Shown here in pieces: positions 1-5,347 of a stretch of 5,347 nt of DNA. Numbering within the stretch: the first letter of the stretch is position 1; every line of letters starts with the position of its first letter. The notes beneath the pieces were generated by a model. It was not told the DNA's origin, searched no databases, and saw only the letters and a program-made list of their open reading frames with translations. The translations under genes and the position numbers were made by a program. The stretch comes from DATCZB01 sp035513215 (GTDB taxonomy: Bacteria > Pseudomonadota > Gammaproteobacteria > Steroidobacterales > Rariloculaceae), in assembly GCA_035513215.1 (NCBI GenBank), contig DATKCK010000034.1:1-5347 (forward strand). The letters run 5' to 3'.

Positions 1-1553
1 GCGACGGCGCTCGAGCTGATGCTCGAAACCTCCTGCGTGATCGACAGGCGCATGCCCGTGCCTTCGTTGATCCGCGGCGTGAGCGTCAGCGTCGTGCCGA
101 CAGGCTGGCGGTCCACGGTCGAGAACGGATTGATGCCGCCGCCGCCGCCGGCGCCCGTTTGCGCGTATTGCCCGGTCAGGAACGGGACTTCCTGGCCGAC
201 GTGGATCGTGGCCTCGGCGTTGTCGAGCACGACGAGCTCTGGCAGCTGCAATACGTTCGTCCCGGCATCGGAATCGAGCGCCTGGACGACGGCGGCCCAG
301 CTCGTGCCCGAGTCGCTGATACTGCCGACGGCTGCCGTGATGCCGTCCGGAATCAGGCCCGGGTCGAGCGCCCCGCCCGTGCCGATCTGGGCGAGCCGCA
401 GAATGCCGCCGCCGACGACGCTGTAGTTCGTCAACGCCGCGGCCTGATTGCCGCCCGAGCCGTCGACGAGCCAGGTCAGCCCGAGCTGGGCCGCGCGATT
501 CTCGCTCATCTCGACGATGATGGCCTGGACGTGAACCTGGGCGCGCGGAATGTCGAGCGCGTCGACGATCGCGAGCATGTCGCGCATGACGCTCGACGGC
601 GCGGCCATGACGAGCGAGTTCGTCGGGATGTCGGCCCAGACGCTGACGTTGCCGCCCGTGGGATCGGCCGCCGTCTCGGCATCTACGGTCACCTGCGCGC
701 CGCCGAACTGGGCCTGGAGGTTGGCCGCGACATCTTCGGCGTCGGCATAGTTCAGATAGCGGACCTGTGAGCCGCCGCCCTGGGTCGCGGGCCGGTCGAG
801 CTGCTGCACCATCTGGCGGTACTTGGCGATCTGGCCCGAGGCGCCCGTCAGCAGCACGCTGTTGGTGCGCTCGTCAGCGATCGCCTGCAGCCCGACGAGG
901 CCGGTCGCCGTCTGTCCCTGCACGAGCTGCTGGAGCTTCTGCGTCACGTCCTCGGCCGCCGCGTACTGTAGCGGGACGAGCTCGATCTCGGGGGCGTTGA
1001 CCTGATCGACGATGTCGAGCACGCGGGCAATGCGCGCGAGATTGTCGGCGCGGTCGACGATGATCAGGGTATTCGTGTTCGGAATGGCGCCGAGCTGCGC
1101 CGCCTGCGACATCATCGGCCGGAGAATCGGCACGAGCTGCGTCGCCGAGACGTTCTGGACCGTGACCTGGCGCGTGACGACCTCGGCGCCGGTGCCGCCG
1201 GTCGGCGTCGCTTCGGTTCGGAGATTCTGCTCCGGCACGATGCGCCAGGCGCCACTCGTCGTCTCGATCGCGACGAGCCCCGAGCCTTGCAGCATCTCGA
1301 GAAAGAGCTGCCAGACCTGGTCGGCCGTCATCGGGTCGGAGTTATAGAGTATGACCTGAATGCCGCGCACGCGCGGATCCGGGATCATGCGCCGGCCCGT
1401 CACCTCGTTGACGACGTCGATGACCTGGAGGATATCGGTCGGCTCACGGAAGTTCGGTATGAACGTGAGCTCGTCCTGAGCGAGCGCCGGGATTGCGAGC
1501 GCGGCGCCGAGCGCTCCGGCAAGCAGGCGGTTTCGAAGCTTCGTGCCATTCAT
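1..1553 (-). CDS. gspD: Type II secretion system secretin GspD (partial, C-terminus beyond left edge)
   Basis: Outer-membrane secretin that forms the multimeric export channel of the type II secretion system; its periplasmic N domains dock onto GspC. The frame is open from ATG at 1553 to the left edge: 517 codons, so roughly the last fifth of a typical ~650-residue GspD (end of the secretin barrel and S domain) is missing. A Sec signal peptide is visible at residues 1-25 (KLRNR, hydrophobic core, ALA before Gln26). Then come N0 (about 27-105, with the ITG-like EVTGRRMIPDPRVRG segment), N1 (about 125-186), N2 (about 189-258), N3 (about 262-336) and the secretin domain from about 337 (QVHVQAIIVEMS). 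The conserved gate segment VGQEVPFLTG is present, its final Gly being residue 461, and the partial frame ends in the typical INEG...ITQEVSSI region. It lies 11 bp after gspC with its own ribosome binding site, so it is co-transcribed and probably translationally coupled. The truncation is only the window edge. Oddities: a five-glycine run after the gate, and LQLPEL where STPS is usual. Family assignment is very secure. Confidence 0.97.
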   Translation of the reverse strand, partial: MNGTKLRNRLLAGALGAALAIPALAQDELTFIPNFREPTDILQVIDVVNEVTGRRMIPDPRVRGIQVILYNSDPMTADQVWQLFLEMLQGSGLVAIETTSGAWRIVPEQNLRTEATPTGGTGAEVVTRQVTVQNVSATQLVPILRPMMSQAAQLGAIPNTNTLIIVDRADNLARIARVLDIVDQVNAPEIELVPLQYAAAEDVTQKLQQLVQGQTATGLVGLQAIADERTNSVLLTGASGQIAKYRQMVQQLDRPATQGGGSQVRYLNYADAEDVAANLQAQFGGAQVTVDAETAADPTGGNVSVWADIPTNSLVMAAPSSVMRDMLAIVDALDIPRAQVHVQAIIVEMSENRAAQLGLTWLVDGSGGNQAAALTNYSVVGGGILRLAQIGTGGALDPGLIPDGITAAVGSISDSGTSWAAVVQALDSDAGTNVLQLPELVVLDNAEATIHVGQEVPFLTGQYAQTGAGGGGGINPFSTVDRQPVGTTLTLTPRINEGTGMRLSITQEVSSISSSAV

Positions 1554-1560
1554 GAGCGAG

Positions 1561-1566
1561 TCCTTT
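1561..1566 (-). promoter_or_regulatory. Ribosome binding site of gspD
   Basis: On the minus strand AAAGGA lies 7 nt upstream of the gspD ATG. It overlaps the TAA stop codon of gspC (1567-1565), so ribosomes finishing gspC terminate on top of the gspD initiation site. This fixes the gspD start and suggests translational coupling of the two genes. Confidence 0.8.
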
Positions 1567-2554
1567 ACTGAAGCGACTCGGCGAGCCGCTGAATCTCTCC
1601 GACATTCAATACCAGCGCCTGATCGGCGCCGTTGCGGCGGATCGTGACGCTGGCCTGCTGCGTTTCGCTGAGCGCCTGTAGCACCTGGCTTGTGTTGCGC
1701 ACGTCGTTGAGCAGGATGCCGTTGACCTGGGTCAGGACGTCGCCCGGCTCGAGGCCGAGCTGGGCAAACACGCGGCCGTCGCCGCGCGGCTGCAGGCGAA
1801 AGCCGATTGCCTGACCGTTCTCGGTGTGCATGGCAACCTGCATGTGCTCGCCGATCAGCGAGGCCGCTTCGCTCGCGGCGTCGGCGATCGAGACGGCGGC
1901 GCTCAACGACTCGGGCTGCCGGATTCCGGTAAGCTGCGGGCGTGCGCCGACGACACGCGAGCTGGCCTGCGACGCGCCGGCGATGTCCTGATAGCGCAGC
2001 GCCTCGAGCCGGCCGCCGCCGCGATCGAGCAGGACGCGGTCGTTGAAGATGGAATGCAGAGCCGCATTGCCGACGTTCTCGATCGTCTCGCCCTTGCGGT
2101 AGGTCCTCTGCTCGCCGCGACCGCTCATCAGAATCGCGCTGCCCTTCTCGTGAATGATGACCGTCGTGCCGGGCTCTGGCAGCGTCTGCGCCACGTTTGT
2201 GCCGATCAGCGTCAGGTTCAGCGTCGTCTCCGGCGCGTCGAGCACGACCTCGGCCCGTATCTCGACGGCGCTTTCGTCGGGCGCACTGCCAAAAGGCTCC
2301 CACCCCCCGAGCGTCGCGTACGACGCCGAGCCCGCGGTCGGGTCGTCGGTTGTCATCGCGATGCGAACCGTCGGCGGGACCTCGTCCTGGGCCAACGGCG
2401 ATTCGAGCAGCCGCCAGGTCAGGTCGGCGGCTTTGAACGCGATCAGCAGCACGAGCACGCCGACGGCGATCGGCGGCAGGTAGCGGTTGGCCTGGGCAAT
2501 CCATTGCTCGGGCGACCGGTCGCGCAACTGTGCGAGGTTGTTCGCTAGGTCCAT
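1565..2554 (-). CDS. gspC: Type II secretion system inner-membrane protein GspC (HR and PDZ domains)
   Basis: Bitopic inner-membrane protein that links the cytoplasmic-membrane platform to the GspD secretin and helps select substrates. With the chosen start it has 329 residues, normal for the family. Order: short cytoplasmic N-terminus (1-24); one transmembrane helix (about 27-50, core PPIAVGVLVLLIAF); a linker; the homology region HR at about 80-188 (WEPFG, the APETTLNLTLIGT strand, YRKGETI, NDRVLL, GRLEALRY), which contacts the GspD N0 domain; then a C-terminal PDZ domain at about 242-318 (GLEPGDVLTQVNG at 267-279). It is the PDZ type, unlike Pseudomonas XcpP, which has a coiled coil there. 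ATG at 2554 was chosen because GGAAG sits 9 nt upstream and because it leaves a family-typical short cytoplasmic tail. The frame stays open to a GTG at 2632, with further ATGs at 2596 and 2593, but that 26-residue extension (Cys- and Pro-containing) looks non-coding. First gene of the visible operon. Confidence 0.95.
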   Translation of the reverse strand: MDLANNLAQLRDRSPEQWIAQANRYLPPIAVGVLVLLIAFKAADLTWRLLESPLAQDEVPPTVRIAMTTDDPTAGSASYATLGGWEPFGSAPDESAVEIRAEVVLDAPETTLNLTLIGTNVAQTLPEPGTTVIIHEKGSAILMSGRGEQRTYRKGETIENVGNAALHSIFNDRVLLDRGGGRLEALRYQDIAGASQASSRVVGARPQLTGIRQPESLSAAVSIADAASEAASLIGEHMQVAMHTENGQAIGFRLQPRGDGRVFAQLGLEPGDVLTQVNGILLNDVRNTSQVLQALSETQQASVTIRRNGADQALVLNVGEIQRLAESLQ

Positions 2555-2563
2555 CGGTTCCCA

Positions 2564-2568
2564 CTTCC
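2564..2568 (-). promoter_or_regulatory. Ribosome binding site deciding the gspC start
   Basis: GGAAG on the minus strand ends 9 nt before the ATG at 2554. The alternative in-frame ATG codons at 2596 and 2593 have only a poorer AAGGG further upstream, so this site favours the shorter 329-residue GspC. Confidence 0.6.
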
Positions 2569-2669
2569 GGGCGAGGCCTGCCCAGCGCCCCATCATAGGG
2601 CAGCCCTTGGGCGTCTCACAAGCGACTACCACTCACCATTTTCCCTTCTAATTGACCATGTTGGACCAT

Positions 2670-2675
2670 TAAAAT
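2670..2675 (+). promoter_or_regulatory. Candidate -10 box for clpSA
   Basis: TAAAAT matches TATAAT at five of six positions and lies in the AT-rich stretch just before clpS. No good -35 is seen 16-18 bp upstream; the TTGACC at 2652-2657 is only 12 bp away, which is too close to pair with it. If the box is used, transcription would start at about 2682-2683, on or next to the clpS ATG. The call rests on one hexamer and is weak. Confidence 0.3.
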
Positions 2676-2682
2676 TCACTCG

Positions 2683-3006
2683 ATGCCGGAGAAAACACTA
2701 CAGTTGCCGAATGACGGCGGAACGGCGCTCGAGGAGCAGCGGCCGAAGCTCAAGCGGCCGCCCCTTTATCGCGTTATTTTGTTGAATGACGATTACACGC
2801 CGATGGAATTCGTCGTCGGCGTGCTCGAGAGCGTTTTCGGCCTCGATCACGGCACGGCTACGCGGATCATGCTCGAGGTGCATCATCAGGGCAAAGGCAT
2901 CTGCGGGGTGTACACTTACGAGATTGCGGAGACCAAGGTGGCGCAGGTGACGGGCCTGGCCCAGCAGCATCAGCACCCCTTGCTCTGCACGATGGAAGAA
3001 ACCTGA
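2683..3006 (+). CDS. clpS: ATP-dependent Clp protease adaptor ClpS
   Basis: Cytoplasmic adaptor that binds proteins with destabilising N-terminal residues (N-end rule: Leu, Phe, Tyr, Trp) and hands them to ClpA for degradation by ClpAP; it also restrains ClpA from taking other substrates. The 107 residues match the usual length (E. coli 106). A flexible N-terminal tail (1-27) precedes the folded core. The N-degron pocket is intact: NDDYTPMEFV at 35-44 (N35, D36, D37 and gatekeeper M41) and H67 in the HHQGKGICG segment. AETKV (82-86), which lies in the ClpA-binding part of the family, and the C-terminal HPLLCTMEE are also conserved. ATG 2683 is the only possible start: upstream in frame there is a stop at 2653 and no ATG, GTG or TTG between. 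No Shine-Dalgarno sequence precedes it, which is unusual here. The stop is one base before clpA, giving a tight clpSA operon. Confidence 0.98.
   Translation: MPEKTLQLPNDGGTALEEQRPKLKRPPLYRVILLNDDYTPMEFVVGVLESVFGLDHGTATRIMLEVHHQGKGICGVYTYEIAETKVAQVTGLAQQHQHPLLCTMEET
2994..2998 (+). promoter_or_regulatory. Ribosome binding site of clpA
   Basis: GGAAG inside the last codons of clpS lies 9 nt before the clpA ATG at 3008. It supports that start and coupled translation of clpA after clpS, whose stop codon ends one base before the clpA ATG. Confidence 0.75.
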
Positions 3007-3007
3007 G

Positions 3008-5290
3008 ATGTTGTCGACCGAGCTCGAATTCTGCCTCAAGGAAGCGTATCAGCGCGCGCGCGATGAGCGTCACGAGTTCATCACCGTCGAGCATCTGCTA
3101 CTGGCTTTGCTCGATACGCCGCAGGTCGTCGAGATCCTGAAGGGGTGCGGTGCCGACATAGAACGGCTCGCGAGCGATCTCGTCGAGTCGATCGACGATT
3201 CCACGCCGCGCATGCCGCACGATGTCGATGACGATGCCGAGCCGCAATCGACGCTCGGATTCCAGCGCGTCCTGCAACGCGCGCTGTTTCACGTCCAGCA
3301 AAGCGGCAGAAAGGAAGTGCAGCCCGGCAACGTTCTGGTCGCGATTTTCAGCGAGAAGCAGTCGCAGGCGGTCTACCTGCTCGGGCTTCAGGACGTGACG
3401 CGTCTCGACGTAACGCAATACCTCTCGCACCGTGTGCGCAAGGTGCGCAAGGAAGGCGCCGGCGCCGGCGATGAAACCGGAGAGGAAGAGGGCGGGCCGG
3501 GTGCCGAGCCCAGTGCGCTCGAGCGTTTCACGACCAACCTCAATGCGGAGGCCGCGGCTGGCAGGATCGATCCGCTGATCGGACGCGAGCTCGAGATCGA
3601 GCGGACGGTGCAGATACTGTGCCGGCGGCGCAAGAACAATCCGCTCTTCGTCGGCGAGGCCGGCGTCGGCAAGACCGCGCTTGCCGAGGGACTCGCGCGA
3701 TTGATTCACGAAGGCCGCGTGCCCGACGTGCTGCGCGGCAGCAAGATCTATGCCCTCGATATGGGCGCGCTGATCGCTGGCACGAAATATCGCGGCGATT
3801 TCGAGAAACGCCTGAAAGGCGTCGTCAACGAGCTCAAGCGGGAGACGGGCGCCATTCTCTTTATCGACGAGATCCACACGGTGATCGGCGCGGGCGCGGC
3901 CTCGGGCGGCGTCATGGACGCCTCGAACCTGATCAAGCCCGTGCTCGCAAGCGGCGATCTGCGCTGTATCGGCTCGACGACCTACGCCGAGTTTCGCGGG
4001 ATATTCGAGAAGGATCACGCGCTGGCACGCCGGTTCCAGAAGATCGACGTGGTCGAGCCGACGATCGCCGAGACCGTGGAGATACTCAGGGGGCTCAAGA
4101 GCCGGTTCGAGGAGCACCACGGCATTTCCTACACCGACGAGGCCCTGGTTGCGGCGGCGGAGCTCGCCAGCCGCCACATCAACGACCGGCATCTGCCGGA
4201 CAAGGCGATCGACGTCATCGACGAGGCCGGCGCGCACTGCCGCTTGAAGCCCGAGGCCGAGAGGCCGAAAATCGTCGACGTCGATCTGGTCGAGCGCATC
4301 ATCGCCCGGATGGCCAGAATTCCCGAGAAGAACGTCTCGGCTTCCGATCGCGATGCGCTGAGGACGCTCGAGCGCGATCTGAAGCTCGTGATCTTCGGCC
4401 AGGATCCGGCCATCGAGGCGCTCGCGTCGGCGATCAAGATGGCGCGCTCGGGACTGCGCGATGAGCAAAAGCCGATCGGCTCGTTCCTGTTCATGGGCCC
4501 GACGGGCGTCGGCAAGACCGAGGTGACACGTCAGCTCGCGCTGATCATGGGCGTCGAGCTCATCCGCTTCGACATGTCCGAGTACATGGAACGCCATACG
4601 GTGTCGCGCCTGATCGGCGCGCCACCGGGTTATGTCGGTTTCGATCAGGGTGGGCTCCTGACCGAGCAGATCACGAAGAACCCCCACTGCGTGCTGCTGC
4701 TCGACGAGATCGAGAAGGCGCATCCGGAAGTTTTCAACCTGCTGCTTCAGGTGATGGATCACGGCACGCTGACCGACAACAACGGCCGCAAGGCCGACTT
4801 CCGTCACGTCACGATCGTCATGACCACGAACGCCGGCGCGCAGGAAATGAGCCGCACCTCGGTGGGCTTCACGACGCAGGATCACTTGTCGGACGGCATG
4901 GAAGTACTGAAGAAGCTCTTCTCCCCGGAGTTCAGAAACCGGCTCGATTCGATCATCCAGTTTGCGCCGCTCGACCAGAAGTCAGTCGCGCGCGTCGTCG
5001 ACAAGCTCATCGTCGAGCTCGAGGCCCAACTCGAGAAGAACGAGGTCACGCTCGAGCTCGAGCCGGCGGCGCGCCAGTGGATCGCCGAGCGCGGCTACGA
5101 CGTGACGATGGGCGCGCGGCCGATGGCCCGTATCATTCAGGAGCACATCAAGCGGCCGCTGGCCGAGGAGCTGCTGTTCGGCATCCTCAAGGACGGCGGA
5201 CACGTCAGAATCGCCTGCAAGGAAGACGGCTCCGATCTCGTGCTGATTCCCGAAGCCTTTATCCGCGAGCTCGAGCACCTCGAGAGCTAG
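3008..5290 (+). CDS. clpA: ATP-dependent Clp protease ATP-binding subunit ClpA
   Basis: Hexameric double-AAA+ unfoldase that threads substrates, including those brought by ClpS, into the ClpP peptidase in the cytoplasm. The 760 residues match E. coli ClpA (758), and motifs sit two residues later than there. Order: N domain (1 to about 142, two Clp-N repeats, binds ClpS); an acidic, glycine-rich linker (about 146-170, GAGAGDETGEEEGG); D1 with Walker A GEAGVGKT (216-223, K222), pore loop KYRG (260-263), Walker B FIDE (E288) and the Arg pair 341-342; D2 with Walker A GPTGVGKT (497-504, K503), pore loop GYVG (541-544), Walker B LLDE (E567), the RNRLD segment and sensor-2 GARP. The ClpP-docking loop reads VGF (619-621) instead of the classic IGL. 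All catalytic residues are present, so the protein should be active. Co-transcribed with clpS; no clpP in the window. Very secure. Confidence 0.99.
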   Translation: MLSTELEFCLKEAYQRARDERHEFITVEHLLLALLDTPQVVEILKGCGADIERLASDLVESIDDSTPRMPHDVDDDAEPQSTLGFQRVLQRALFHVQQSGRKEVQPGNVLVAIFSEKQSQAVYLLGLQDVTRLDVTQYLSHRVRKVRKEGAGAGDETGEEEGGPGAEPSALERFTTNLNAEAAAGRIDPLIGRELEIERTVQILCRRRKNNPLFVGEAGVGKTALAEGLARLIHEGRVPDVLRGSKIYALDMGALIAGTKYRGDFEKRLKGVVNELKRETGAILFIDEIHTVIGAGAASGGVMDASNLIKPVLASGDLRCIGSTTYAEFRGIFEKDHALARRFQKIDVVEPTIAETVEILRGLKSRFEEHHGISYTDEALVAAAELASRHINDRHLPDKAIDVIDEAGAHCRLKPEAERPKIVDVDLVERIIARMARIPEKNVSASDRDALRTLERDLKLVIFGQDPAIEALASAIKMARSGLRDEQKPIGSFLFMGPTGVGKTEVTRQLALIMGVELIRFDMSEYMERHTVSRLIGAPPGYVGFDQGGLLTEQITKNPHCVLLLDEIEKAHPEVFNLLLQVMDHGTLTDNNGRKADFRHVTIVMTTNAGAQEMSRTSVGFTTQDHLSDGMEVLKKLFSPEFRNRLDSIIQFAPLDQKSVARVVDKLIVELEAQLEKNEVTLELEPAARQWIAERGYDVTMGARPMARIIQEHIKRPLAEELLFGILKDGGHVRIACKEDGSDLVLIPEAFIRELEHLES

Positions 5291-5296
5291 CGTCAG

Positions 5297-5328
5297 AAAT
5301 GGGGTCACGGTAAATGGGGTCAGACCCC
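5297..5328. repeat. REP-like intergenic element: tandem AAATGGGGTCA plus GGGGTC-A-GACCCC palindrome
   Basis: AAATGGGGTCA occurs twice, at 5297-5307 and 5312-5322, with a 15-bp period. The second copy runs into a perfect inverted repeat, GGGGTC-A-GACCCC at 5316-5328, followed by TTT. The first GGGGTC (5301-5306) could also pair with the same GACCCC arm, giving a 6-bp stem with a 16-nt loop. The element begins only 6 bp after the clpA stop, as REP-type elements typically do. From memory, closely similar words occur between genes in many environmental proteobacterial genomes, often near REP-associated tyrosine transposases; this could not be checked here and no transposase is visible. It could also act as a weak terminator for clpSA, though it lacks a long T tract. 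Confidence 0.6.
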
Positions 5329-5347
5329 TTTCAGGTTCGGCGCGGAC

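Larger units (their letters stand above)
2555..2682. promoter_or_regulatory. Divergent intergenic region between gspC and clpS
   Basis: These 128 bp separate the two diverging operons and must hold both promoters. The gspC-proximal part is GC-rich and contains the short palindrome AGGGC-A-GCCCT at 2597-2607. The clpS-proximal part (about 2637-2680) is clearly AT-rich against the surrounding DNA, as expected for a promoter. It contains the imperfect direct repeat TTGACCATG (2652-2660) and TTGGACCATT (2661-2670). No full sigma-70 promoter with consensus -35, spacing and -10 is visible on either strand, and no known operator is recognised. Confidence 0.6.

Noticed and set aside
19..1571. Plus-strand open frames across gspD (for example 159-770 and 1012-1347)
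   Set aside because: They are shadows of the secretin gene on the opposite strand: composition is Arg/Ala/Ser-biased, with no motifs and no ribosome binding sites.
1826..2548. Plus-strand open frame of 240 codons across gspC
   Set aside because: It is antisense to an intact GspC with clear HR and PDZ domains; the translation is Arg-rich low-complexity sequence typical of GC-bias shadows.
2555..2632. N-terminal extension of GspC from GTG 2632 or ATG 2596
   Set aside because: The extra residues resemble no GspC N-terminus, and the ATG at 2554 has the better-placed GGAAG site and gives a family-typical length.
2658..2672. Four-codon upstream ORF (Met-Leu-Asp-His-stop) before clpS
   Set aside because: It has no ribosome binding site and lies within the presumed promoter; an ORF this short is expected by chance.
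3098..4885. Very long open frame (595 codons) on the minus strand across clpA
   Set aside because: It is exactly antisense to clpA, whose motifs are complete. GC-rich codon use leaves the complementary frame stop-free, and the translation is Arg/Asp/Leu-rich with no recognisable family.
5013..5066. Repeated GAGCTCGAG words near the end of clpA
   Set aside because: They encode alternating Glu-Leu residues in a helical part of the D2 domain and reflect strong codon preference (CTC, GAG), not a DNA element.
5316..5331. Strong intrinsic terminator after clpA
   Set aside because: The palindrome has only a one-base centre, so a real hairpin would have about four pairs and a five-base loop, and only three T follow; a REP-like repeat is the better primary description.

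Overview
The window is GC-rich DNA with protein-coding genes on both strands and almost no spare space. The protein families and their arrangement (clpS followed one base later by clpA, and gspC followed directly by gspD) point to a Gram-negative proteobacterium, most likely a high-GC gammaproteobacterium. ClpS and ClpA look strongly gammaproteobacterial by residue pattern. That placement is inference from remembered family sequences, not from a search.

Layout. Positions 1-2554 carry the start of a type II secretion (general secretory pathway) operon read leftwards: gspC (2554 to 1565), then gspD (from 1553, running off the left edge). The two are 11 bp apart, and the gspD ribosome binding site overlaps the gspC stop codon. 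Positions 2555-2682 are a short, partly AT-rich divergent intergenic region. Positions 2683-5290 carry clpS and clpA read rightwards, one base apart. Positions 5291-5347 are a 57-bp tail after clpA. It holds a tandem copy of an 11-mer and a perfect GGGGTC-A-GACCCC palindrome, resembling a REP-type intergenic repeat.

How the genes work together. GspC (inner-membrane clamp protein with HR and PDZ domains) and GspD (outer-membrane secretin) form the trans-periplasmic link of the type II secretion system, which exports folded proteins. ClpS delivers N-end-rule substrates to ClpA, the double-AAA+ unfoldase that feeds the ClpP peptidase in the cytoplasm; clpP is not in this window. The two operons share only their divergent intergenic region, and I see no evidence of a functional link.

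I found no previously undescribed multi-gene system. The points most worth a second look are the REP-like palindrome behind clpA, the lack of a Shine-Dalgarno sequence at clpS with a -10-like box placed for a leaderless transcript, and a few family-level sequence variations in GspD and ClpA. The long open frames antisense to gspD, gspC and clpA are GC-bias shadows and are not annotated.
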